Assembly: GCA_021820975.1 (NCBI GenBank)
Contig: JAKADA010000015.1
Location: forward strand, 1 to 46,554
Origin: Bacillota bacterium
GTDB taxonomy: Bacteria; Bacillota; Bacilli; Alicyclobacillales; SLC66
Length of the DNA stretch: 46,554 nucleotides
Direction of reading: 5' to 3'
The first letter of the stretch is position 1. Each line of letters opens with the position of its first letter. Shown piece by piece: positions 28,731 to 36,839 of the stretch. The notes under the pieces were generated by a model. The model was not told the DNA's origin. It ran no database searches and was given only the letters and a program-made list of their open reading frames with translations. Both the position numbers and the translations under genes were made by a program.

Positions 28731-29240
28731 ATGCAATCCCGAAAAGCGCGTTATCGTCGAAAGCCGATCACCATTTCTCGTTTGTTTGAATATCTATTTG
28801 GCTCATTACGTTTGAAAGAGTCGCTTTCTGTACGGAAAAAAAGGCAATTTGTTCGTCCTCATCAAATGCCTAAGACGAGTCGTTACCGTACGCGTAGAAG
28901 ACGTTTGCGATTACGGTTACGACGAAAGCTTCAATGGATCAAATATAGTAAGCGTATTGGTTACACCTTACTTGGTGTGACTTTGACACTGTGTGTTGCT
29001 TTTTGGGCGAAGTTTGCGATTGTGTACCATGTACCGTCTTTTATGCAGACTGGTCGATTGCAAGGTGCTGTCGCCTATTTGGTGTATAAGTCTTGGTGGT
29101 TTGGTCCACCACGTTTCGATCTAGCTCAATATACGAACATAAATCCCGAAAACCCGTTACAATCGCTGGTATTACAATTACAAAGATATCAAGATATCGT
29201 GACGAATCCATCAGAAATTTTATATGTTTGGACTCGTTAG
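28731..29240 (+). CDS. Unknown basic single-span membrane protein
   Basis: This 169-residue protein is not recognised. The first 75 residues are extremely basic (for example RTRRRRLRLRLRRKLQ). One membrane helix follows (about residues 77-97, YTLLGVTLTLCVAFWAKF), and the C-terminal 70 residues would be outside and contain FMQTGRLQGAVAYLVYKSWWFGPPRFD. The basic cytoplasmic tail could bind nucleic acid or acidic lipid, but that is inference. It starts 5 bases after the helicase stop codon, so it is probably cotranscribed with it, and it stands where purA directly follows in B. subtilis. Confidence 0.7.
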   Translation: MQSRKARYRRKPITISRLFEYLFGSLRLKESLSVRKKRQFVRPHQMPKTSRYRTRRRRLRLRLRRKLQWIKYSKRIGYTLLGVTLTLCVAFWAKFAIVYHVPSFMQTGRLQGAVAYLVYKSWWFGPPRFDLAQYTNINPENPLQSLVLQLQRYQDIVTNPSEILYVWTR

Positions 29241-29272
29241 AAAAACATCAAACTCCGAACATTAATCTAAAA

Positions 29273-29298
29273 GAAACACATTTCATTCGTGTTTTTTT
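29273..29298 (+). terminator. Weak terminator before purA
   Basis: AAACAC and GTGTTT pair across a nine-base loop and run into seven T residues. It would end the rplI-dnaC transcript just before the purA promoter. Confidence 0.5.
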
Positions 29299-29300
29299 CA

Positions 29301-30645
<1,345 letters not shown>

Positions 30646-30652
30646 GGTAGAC

Positions 30653-30681
30653 TTGCATTTAGCGCGTAAACATGGTATATT
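30653..30681 (+). promoter_or_regulatory. Promoter of the tRNA operon
   Basis: TTGCAT (30653-30658) and TATATT (30676-30681) with a 17-base spacer lie 19 bases before the first tRNA. Confidence 0.8.
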
Positions 30682-30699
30682 ATGTTGCACGCGCTTTTA

Positions 30700-30775
30700 G
30701 AGCCATTAGCTCAGTCGGTAGAGCACCTGACTTTTAATCAGGGTGTCCCGCGTTCGAGTCGCGGATGGCTCACCA
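30700..30775 (+). tRNA. tRNA-Lys (TTT)
   Basis: A 76-base cloverleaf with acceptor arms GAGCCAT/ATGGCTC, anticodon stem CCTGA/TCAGG and loop CTTTTAA (anticodon TTT at 30733-30735). The T arm GTTCGAGTC and the CCA end are encoded. Confidence 0.96.
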
Positions 30776-30776
30776 A

Positions 30777-30851
30777 GGCCCCATGGTCAAGCGGTTAAGA
30801 CACTGCCCTTTCACGGCGGAATCAGGGGTTCGAATCCCCTTGGGGTCACCA
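30777..30851 (+). tRNA. tRNA-Glu (TTC)
   Basis: A 75-base cloverleaf with acceptor GGCCCCA/TGGGGTC (one G-U), anticodon stem CTGCC/GGCGG and loop CTTTCAC giving anticodon TTC. The T loop GGTTCGAATCC and CCA are encoded. It lies one base after tRNA-Lys. Confidence 0.96.
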
Positions 30852-30855
30852 TTTT

Positions 30856-30930
<75 letters not shown>

Positions 30931-30961
30931 CAACAAAGCCTTATATAGCAAGGAAAAACGG

Positions 30962-30997
30962 ATGGTAGACTGGAAACGGTCTGCCATTTCTTTTGTT
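30962..30997 (+). terminator. Terminator of the tRNA operon
   Basis: ATGGTAGAC pairs with GTCTGCCAT (one G-U) and is followed by TTCTTTTG. The rest of 30998-31100 shows no gene. Confidence 0.75.
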
Positions 30998-31128
30998 AAT
31001 GAAGGTATACCGAAGTGGTGTGCTAAATCTCAAGTACTTCACGCTATATATGACTATGCCACACTGTATTAAGCTGGTTACCATTGCGCGGCTTTTTCCT
31101 TTGCACCCTGCCTGGAATCACAGATTTG

Positions 31129-31137
31129 TGATATAAT
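31129..31137 (+). promoter_or_regulatory. Extended -10 promoter of the YdjO-like gene
   Basis: TGATATAAT is a consensus extended -10 element (TGN-TATAAT); the -35 (TGCCTG area, about 17 bases upstream) is weak. Initiation near 31144 would leave a leader of about 119 bases that includes the possible long-range pairing ATCCA/TGGAT (31160s with 31190s). Confidence 0.65.
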
Positions 31138-31262
31138 TAATCGTTGTGATGTTGCGACCATCCATTAATTCGTTTGCGGTAGTCGTTGGATAGTATGGTG
31201 AGGATATGGGAATACTATATCTTGTTTGCCAAAGATTGCAGATGAAGTGGAGGGGTTTGACA

Positions 31263-31445
31263 ATGAGCTATTTTAATAATAGAAAGGCACCTGTGAGCGA
31301 GCAAGTGTATGCAGAAACCATGGTTTGGCAGTGCTCGGAATGTACTTGCTGGTCACGCCCTGAGTTCATTACCGAAGAAGAACCAACCTGTCCGGTTTGC
31401 CACAACCGTATGGTTCAAACCACGAAGAATATCCGCGTTCAATAA
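31263..31445 (+). CDS. Cold-inducible YdjO-like zinc protein
   Basis: This 60-residue protein begins MSYFNNRKAP and has two Cys pairs, WQCSECTCWSRPEF and PTCPVCHNRMV, with the Trp-rich stretch of the YdjO family, a small zinc-ribbon protein reported as cold-inducible in B. subtilis. Start ATG 31263 lies behind GGAGGGG. A longer frame to 31206 is open but has no ribosome binding site. The molecular role is unknown. Confidence 0.75.
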   Translation: MSYFNNRKAPVSEQVYAETMVWQCSECTCWSRPEFITEEEPTCPVCHNRMVQTTKNIRVQ

Positions 31446-31756
31446 GAAAAGTATCGAATCACTACCTCAACTACGGCTCCGCCATGTCGATGATTGTACA
31501 GGCTTAATGACCCAAAATGCCGTTCGGCTAATTCCTTTACGATGTATAGTCCCAGACCAGCATGAAAGGTTGCGTCCGTTCGTGATGTGTCATTGCGATA
31601 AAATTTCCTGCTCACTTTATCCATATCATGTGAATTAAATCCAGGCCCCGTATCTCGCAAGGATAGCGATGCGCTGTCCTTGCGAATATCGATGTTCCAC
31701 GTCAAAAAAACATTTTCAGGTGAATAGCGCAGTGCATTAGCTATAATATTATCCAA
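31439..31756 (-). pseudogene. Remnant of a sensor histidine kinase (ATPase domain only)
   Basis: About 105 codons of a HATPase domain remain: N box LDNIIANALRYSPEN, G1 LRDTGPGF, then GLGLYIVKELAERHFG. Sensor, membrane, HAMP and phospho-accepting His regions are missing. The frame has no start signal (first codon TTG within a continuing remnant). It follows the equally damaged response regulator on the same strand and overlaps the 3' end of the YdjO-like gene. Confidence 0.85.
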
Positions 31757-31761
31757 TAAAG

Positions 31762-32493
31762 CTAAAGACAGTAATCATAATAACGCCAACTATTACTTGA
31801 TTTTTGATAGACAATCTGGTGAGGGAGAAGTATTGGTTTAGTGGACGGTTCCCATGTGTACCCCACACCCCAGATGGTTTGAATATAAACATGATCAGGA
31901 TCAAGTATCCAAAGCTCATGCTGAATCCCCCACGGCATCAATACCCCATAAGCGGTCATAGATTTGCTCTTTGTCGAAGACTTGGGAAGGATTTACGGCC
32001 AACAACACAAGGATGTCAAACTCCCGGTGTGTAAAAGGTATTTTTTCTTTATGAAACAATACAGCATGGGCTTTAGTATCAATTATCAATTCGCCATAGA
32101 CAAGTACCTGTTGTCTATTGATTTCGTGTATTCGCTGTTCTCGACGCAAATGGGCATGGATACGTGCCCGCAATTCTTTGAGACTAAATGGCTTGATGAG
32201 ATACTCATCACCGCCAACGGCAAGTCCCTTCAGACGGTCTGATTCGTTATCACGAGCACTGAGAAAAATGATAGGACAAGACACCTTCGATCGAATAACA
32301 AGACATACATCATACCCGTTTTTTTTAGGCATCATGACGTCTAACAAAATAAGATCTGGTTGAGATTGCGCTTTTTTACGGCGGCATCACCATCTGTCGC
32401 TACATCGACTTGATATCCTTCTCTTTGTAGCGCTTCTTTGATCATTAAAACGATGTCAGGCTCGTCATCGACAAGTAAGATGCGGGTATCCAT
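31762..32493 (-). pseudogene. Broken OmpR-type response regulator
   Basis: The reading frame begins properly at ATG 32493 (MDTRILLVDDEPDIVLMIKE) but shifts at a run of six A (minus strand, 32372-32377). One more A would restore GDAAVKKAQSQPDLILLDVMMP, with the phosphorylated Asp. The receiver continues as MLDVMMPKKNGYDV to SLKELRARI. The OmpR DNA-binding domain reads to YDRLWGIDAVGDSA and stops. The end DPDHVYIQTIWGVGYTWE appears in another frame, with about ten codons of the TVxVHIxxLR segment lost. At least two lesions make it non-functional. Confidence 0.88.
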
Positions 32494-32535
32494 GCAAAAA
32501 CCCCCTGTAAGACCTTAACTTTATTGCCGTAGCAA

Positions 32536-33501
32536 TTAGGTTAAGGCAACATCGCGTTTTTTAAAGATATACCAGGATAAGCCGATCATGACGACAAAGT
32601 AGACTATAAGTGTCGTGATCGAGAAAGACAGCGTCATTCCCTGAATTAGGGGTCCATTAAAGAAGTATTGAGCTAAGTTCAAGTTAGCAAATAAGATAAA
32701 TTTGTCCCAACTGTAACTTTGTAAAACTTCCACCAAGGTATTGCCGATAAAAAGTGACAAGATGGAGATTGCAATCGCGACAGAACTGCTGCGAAAAATG
32801 GTAGAAATCATAAAAGCAATCGTGACAGTCATCAGTAACGAGACACTGTTGAACCCATAATTAGCGAATAGATACGCTACCATGTTCATTTGCAGAACTT
32901 GTCCGCTTGCATTGATATAGACATAAGGAGCATCTGCGCCACTTGGTCCAAAAAGAATCGTTCCTACTAAAAGTGATACTGCCAACGTGATGGCCATTAA
33001 GACGACCGAGAATAATAGGGTGGAGATGTACTTTGATAATAGGATTTTATTTCGCGTTTGTGGTCTCGTCAAAAGTAGCTTGATCGTACCACCGGAAAAT
33101 TCTCCTGCAACTATATCACCAGCCACGATAGCGACAAAGACGGTCAGTAAGGCTCCTATTGCGCGTTGCTCGATCTCATTGGCAAAACTCCATGCTGTGT
33201 TTTGAGCGGGTGCAACGTTATGACTAATTTCATATTGATTGGTTTTTAACTGTACCTCAAGATAAGCTTTGTTTGCCCCTAACATGGCCAAATGATGTCC
33301 AGATGTCAACTGCTGTGAGATAAGCTGATCTTGTGTAATTAGGGTTTGTTTCCAATTGGCTGAAACTGGAGATTCATGTGTCTTCATTAAAACGCCGGTA
33401 AGAATAACGATCGCTACCATAATGAGGACAAGAATCCATGTTCGTAAACGACGATACAGTTTCATATTTTCATTGGCAAGTAAATTAAGCAATGGATTCA
33501 T
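32536..33501 (-). CDS. ABC transporter permease (ABC-2/BcrB type)
   Basis: This 321-residue membrane protein has about six hydrophobic segments and a large extracytoplasmic loop between the first two (about residues 40-110). It opens MNPLLNLLANENMKLYRRLRTWIL, the usual beginning of ABC-2 permeases, and has GEFSGGTIKLLLTRPQTRNKILLSKY, the motif that contacts the ATPase. It overlaps the ATPase gene by 17 bases. Together they resemble bacitracin-type (BcrAB) exporters, and the adjacent dead two-component genes were probably its regulators. The exported substrate is not known. Confidence 0.85.
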   Translation of the reverse strand: MNPLLNLLANENMKLYRRLRTWILVLIMVAIVILTGVLMKTHESPVSANWKQTLITQDQLISQQLTSGHHLAMLGANKAYLEVQLKTNQYEISHNVAPAQNTAWSFANEIEQRAIGALLTVFVAIVAGDIVAGEFSGGTIKLLLTRPQTRNKILLSKYISTLLFSVVLMAITLAVSLLVGTILFGPSGADAPYVYINASGQVLQMNMVAYLFANYGFNSVSLLMTVTIAFMISTIFRSSSVAIAISILSLFIGNTLVEVLQSYSWDKFILFANLNLAQYFFNGPLIQGMTLSFSITTLIVYFVVMIGLSWYIFKKRDVALT

Positions 33502-34429
33502 CCCCCGTCATCTTAAGGAAGGTATCTTCCAGTGTCTTGCGTTGTGTGGATGCTTCATAAACGCGAATGTTGTTGTCGACAAGCACTTTGATCGCATCGG
33601 CAACTTGATCGCGATCGGAGACGATGCTTAGCTTCTGATCATCGCCGCTGCTAAGAGTCGCTTCTAATTTCAATGTATTAGACAACAACTCCTTAGCATC
33701 AGATGCGTTGTTGACAGTTAGTGTGGTGGTTTGTATGCCGTTTTCAGAAGCCACCATATCGGCAATTTGTTCCACTTGAATAAGTTTACCATGGGAAATG
33801 ACAGCCACGCGATCACACATGAGTTCCATCTCTGATAGCAAATGACTGGAAACAATGACGGTCATGCCTTCTTCTTTGGCCAAATGTCGCAAATGATCAC
33901 GTAGTTCGCGAATGCCGGCCGGATCTAGACCATTGGTAGGCTCATCAAGAATGAGAATAGATGGCTTGTGTAAGAGCGCTTGTGCTAAGCCTAGTCTTTG
34001 CCGCATCCCTAAAGAATAGGTTTTTACCTTGTCGTGAATTCGATCCTCGAGTCCGACTAGGGCAACGACCTCTTTAATTCGTTTGGGATCGATAGGATGT
34101 TGTCCCATACGAGCCATGTGTAAAAGATTCTGATATCCTGTTAAATATTTGTACAGTTCTGGATTTTCAACAATACAACCTATGTTGGACATGGCTTTCA
34201 CAAAGTTTTTTTGCACATCAAGCCCGTGAATGAGTACTTGACCTTCAGAAATTGCAATCAAGCCAACAATCATACGTATGGTCGTGGTTTTTCCTGCACC
34301 GTTTGGACCAAGAAAACCAAACACTTCACCTTTAGGAATATCAAAAGACAAATGGTCCACAATCGACTTTTGGCCAATGCGTTTGGTTAGGTTTTTTAAC
34401 TGCACGGCAGGTAGTTCTTGAGCAGACAT
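33485..34429 (-). CDS. ABC transporter ATP-binding protein (BcrA type)
   Basis: This 314-residue ATPase is intact: Walker A FGFLGPNGAGKTTTIRM, Q-loop area IGCIVENPELY, signature YSLGMRQRLGLAQALLHKP, Walker B ILILDEPTNGLDPAG and H-loop IVSSHLLSEME. The C-terminal 80 residues are the extra domain common in BcrA-like exporters. ATG 34429 follows AAAGGAGGCATCAT; the frame upstream to 34540 is not credible. The permease gene is downstream. Confidence 0.92.
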   Translation of the reverse strand: MSAQELPAVQLKNLTKRIGQKSIVDHLSFDIPKGEVFGFLGPNGAGKTTTIRMIVGLIAISEGQVLIHGLDVQKNFVKAMSNIGCIVENPELYKYLTGYQNLLHMARMGQHPIDPKRIKEVVALVGLEDRIHDKVKTYSLGMRQRLGLAQALLHKPSILILDEPTNGLDPAGIRELRDHLRHLAKEEGMTVIVSSHLLSEMELMCDRVAVISHGKLIQVEQIADMVASENGIQTTTLTVNNASDAKELLSNTLKLEATLSSGDDQKLSIVSDRDQVADAIKVLVDNNIRVYEASTQRKTLEDTFLKMTGDESIA

Positions 34430-34538
34430 ATGATGCCTCCTTTTAAATTTTCTACGCTGATTGTACAGAGTAATCATAAAAAAACTATAAAGTTTGCTAT
34501 GCTGTCTGTAAGTATGGACAAGGAGGTCGTAGTAATAC

Positions 34539-34895
34539 ATGTCACGAGAGTTCTTTAAAGGGATGACCTATGGATGGGGCTCCAGGCGCGGTGTACCAGC
34601 TAAGTACTTTAAATTTCTCGATCCGGCCCTAGCCGCCACCATAACTGAAAATGAGCATGAATTCGTTTTACTAGTTTATTCACGTGCTTATGCTCGTTAT
34701 GTAGAACTAGAACTTACAACGGATGATTGCCTATTTAGTGATAATTATTTTGATCTTTCGTCAGATCAACCGGTAACCATTACTGTAGCCAAGACATCGC
34801 TTTCACGTCAAATAAGCTTGCAAGAAATGAAACAACAATTGCGTTTGCGAAGTGTTTATGATCTTGATGAAGCTGCAAAGGGGAGCGTTCTTTGA
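34539..34895 (+). pseudogene. Chimeric glycosidase remnant: GH2 beta-mannosidase C-terminal domain
   Basis: The 118-residue frame ends like the C-terminal beta-sandwich of GH2 beta-mannosidases: LLVYSRAYARYVELELTT...CLFSDNYFDLSSDQPVTITV...LRLRSVYDL. The first 15 residues, FFKGMTYGWGSRRG, resemble the opening of TIM-barrel glycosidases related to GH113. Neither catalytic domain is present. The simplest reading is an in-frame deletion joining the start of one gene to the end of another. It still has an SD (GGAGG, 12 bases before ATG 34539) and overlaps the next gene by 4 bases, so it may be translated. Alternatively it is a stand-alone carbohydrate-binding accessory protein. Confidence 0.6.
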
Positions 34896-36301
34896 AAAAA
34901 ACTATCATAGGAGCTGTCGCTGCCGTTGCTTTAACGTTGATGACTTCGGCCTCTATTCCTGCGGTTTTGGCAATGACGGTACAACAAGCTGCAGTGAACA
35001 TTAATGTAGCCCATGGGGGTGAGGTGATTTCCCCACTTGCTTATGGAATGAATACAGCTGTCTGGGATGGCAATTTGGTTTCTAATACGGTTGTACAACG
35101 ATTGAAACAAATAGGGATAAAGCTTCTGCGATTTCCTGGCGGATCATACGCTGACACATTTCATTTCAAAGACTACACCAATTCTTTTGACCAATTCATG
35201 CAACTAAGTAGGCAGGTAGGGGCTGTCCCATTATTAACGGTGAATTATGGTAGTGGCACTCCTTTAGAAGCAGCCTCATGGGTTGCCTATACGAAAGCAC
35301 ATCATGAGACAGCATTGTGGGAAATAGGTAATGAAATCTATGGAAATGGCACCTATCAAAATAACGCATGGGAAACTGATCTGCATTCACCGAAGGGGCC
35401 GGCCGCCTACGCAAAAAATGCCTTAGCGTTTATTACAGCTATGAAAAAGGTCGATAAAAATGCACAGATTGGGGTTGTTGCTACGATCCCTGGTGTTTGG
35501 CCAAGCGGAATTGCTCCGTATTGGGATCGTACAATGTTACCTATTGTCGGTAAAAAAATTGATTTTATTGTGATTCATTGGTATGCACAAAATCCTGGCC
35601 AAGAAGATGATGCAACGCTTCTTGCTTCTACAAGTAGTATACCTGCCTATATGAGTCAGCTTCATCAGTATCTTCAGAAATACTGTGGTGCAAACGCCAA
35701 GCATATTCAAATCTTCCTTGATGAAACCAACTCTGTTTCAAGCAACCCAGGGAAACAGGTGATGAGTGTCGTCAACGCACTGTTTGCTGCAAATGACTAT
35801 AACCTATGGTTGCAAAACGGTGTTCAAAATGTAAGTTGGTGGGATTTGCACAACGGTAAAAATGCAGGGAATGTAAGCCCCAACCTTTTTGGTAATGCCA
35901 CGTATGGCGATTATGGAATTTTATCGAATGGTGATCCAGGCGAGCCACCGATAAATACGCCAACAGCTTCATTTTGGGGTCTACGGATGATGGATTTGTT
36001 TGCACAGCCGAGAGATCGATATGTTCAAGCTACAAGTAACCAGCTGTTCCTGAGTGCATACGCAGTAAAATCGCCTAAAAATGGGCTCTCTTTCATGCTG
36101 GTCAATACAAGTCCAGATACAGCCTATGCAGTATCTCTTAAAGGGATAAAAACATCGCGTACAACATGGTATGAACAATACACGTACGGGGAGCAAGGTA
36201 CTTCGATTACAAACCAAAAGACACACATGTTAGGTAACAGGTTGCTTGTCGGGCCGTATTCGATGGTCGTCATTAAAGCACAAAGAGGACTTGCAGCGTG
36301 A
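34892..36301 (+). CDS. Secreted clan GH-A glycosidase (arabinofuranosidase-like)
   Basis: This 469-residue protein has a signal peptide (MKKTIIGAVAAVALTLM...IPAVLA, cleavage about residue 27). The TIM barrel has LLRFPGGSYADTF, acid/base Glu148 in LWEIGNEIYG and probable nucleophile Glu278 in QIFLDETNS, with the order expected for clan GH-A families such as GH51 and GH39. The last 90 residues form a beta-rich tail. Start TTG 34892 follows GGGGAG; it overlaps the preceding remnant by 4 bases, implying coupled translation. It probably releases sugars from plant polysaccharide outside the cell. The exact substrate is uncertain. Confidence 0.8.
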   Translation: MKKTIIGAVAAVALTLMTSASIPAVLAMTVQQAAVNINVAHGGEVISPLAYGMNTAVWDGNLVSNTVVQRLKQIGIKLLRFPGGSYADTFHFKDYTNSFDQFMQLSRQVGAVPLLTVNYGSGTPLEAASWVAYTKAHHETALWEIGNEIYGNGTYQNNAWETDLHSPKGPAAYAKNALAFITAMKKVDKNAQIGVVATIPGVWPSGIAPYWDRTMLPIVGKKIDFIVIHWYAQNPGQEDDATLLASTSSIPAYMSQLHQYLQKYCGANAKHIQIFLDETNSVSSNPGKQVMSVVNALFAANDYNLWLQNGVQNVSWWDLHNGKNAGNVSPNLFGNATYGDYGILSNGDPGEPPINTPTASFWGLRMMDLFAQPRDRYVQATSNQLFLSAYAVKSPKNGLSFMLVNTSPDTAYAVSLKGIKTSRTTWYEQYTYGEQGTSITNQKTHMLGNRLLVGPYSMVVIKAQRGLAA

Positions 36302-36324
36302 ATCGCAAGTCCTCTTTGTACTTT
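36281..36324. terminator. Bidirectional terminator between glycosidase and rhodanese
   Basis: A perfect 14-bp stem, CAAAGAGGACTTGC (36281-36294) with GCAAGTCCTCTTTG (36305-36318), contains the glycosidase stop codon in its loop. It is followed by T-rich sequence toward the convergent rhodanese gene. Confidence 0.8.
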
Positions 36325-36703
36325 ATTTTGCTACTTTACCTTTCCAACTCATCATACCGCCTCGTACATTGACGATCTTCATATAGCCTAAGCGTTTGAG
36401 CGTTCGTGCTGCCATCATACTGCGTGAACCACTGTGACACATCACAACAATCTCTTTATCTTTAGGTAATTCGCTGCTTCGTTGTGAAATCTGTCCTACT
36501 GGTATGTTTTTCATACCTGGTACGTGACCGCCTTTAAATTCGTGAGGTTCTCTCACGTCGATGAACAAACGATCTTGTTTGTTTGCTAGTAGATTATCTA
36601 ATTCTTGTGTGCTAATGCTTGTAATTCCCTTTACACCACGTTTTTGCATGAACCAAAATATCGCTACCACTACAATGATAAGTAATAAAGTAGTAAGCAC
36701 CAT
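36323..36703 (-). CDS. Membrane-anchored rhodanese
   Basis: This 126-residue single-domain sulfurtransferase has an N-terminal membrane segment (MVLTTLLLIIVVVAIFWFM) and the active-site loop VVMCHSGSRS with catalytic Cys. It also has FIDVREPHEFKGGHVPG. ATG 36703 is behind AAGGAGTGAAA; upstream codons to 36724 are not needed. The promoter spacer is an 18-bp palindrome of the CsoR/CstR operator kind, which fits a role in persulfide or thiosulfate handling. Confidence 0.88.
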   Translation of the reverse strand: MVLTTLLLIIVVVAIFWFMQKRGVKGITSISTQELDNLLANKQDRLFIDVREPHEFKGGHVPGMKNIPVGQISQRSSELPKDKEIVVMCHSGSRSMMAARTLKRLGYMKIVNVRGGMMSWKGKVAK

Positions 36704-36737
36704 TTTCACTCCTTGTCTAAACACTCATTCTGAAGTG

Positions 36738-36766
36738 ATTATATACCCTTAAGGGTATAAAACCAA
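36738..36766 (-). promoter_or_regulatory. Rhodanese promoter with palindromic operator
   Basis: On the minus strand, -35 TTGGTT (36761-36766) and -10 TATAAT (36738-36743) are separated by 17 bases. The 18-bp palindrome TATACCCTTAAGGGTATA (36742-36759) fills the spacer, so a bound repressor would block polymerase. CsoR-family sites are GC-centred palindromes of this kind (TACCC...GGGTA). The repressor gene is not in this window. Confidence 0.7.
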
Positions 36767-36839
36767 TGGTTAGTGCAGGGATTTTAAGAAGTTTGTCGAA
36801 TAAAAGATTATCAAAGACTATGGTTTATGGAGCGAAGGT

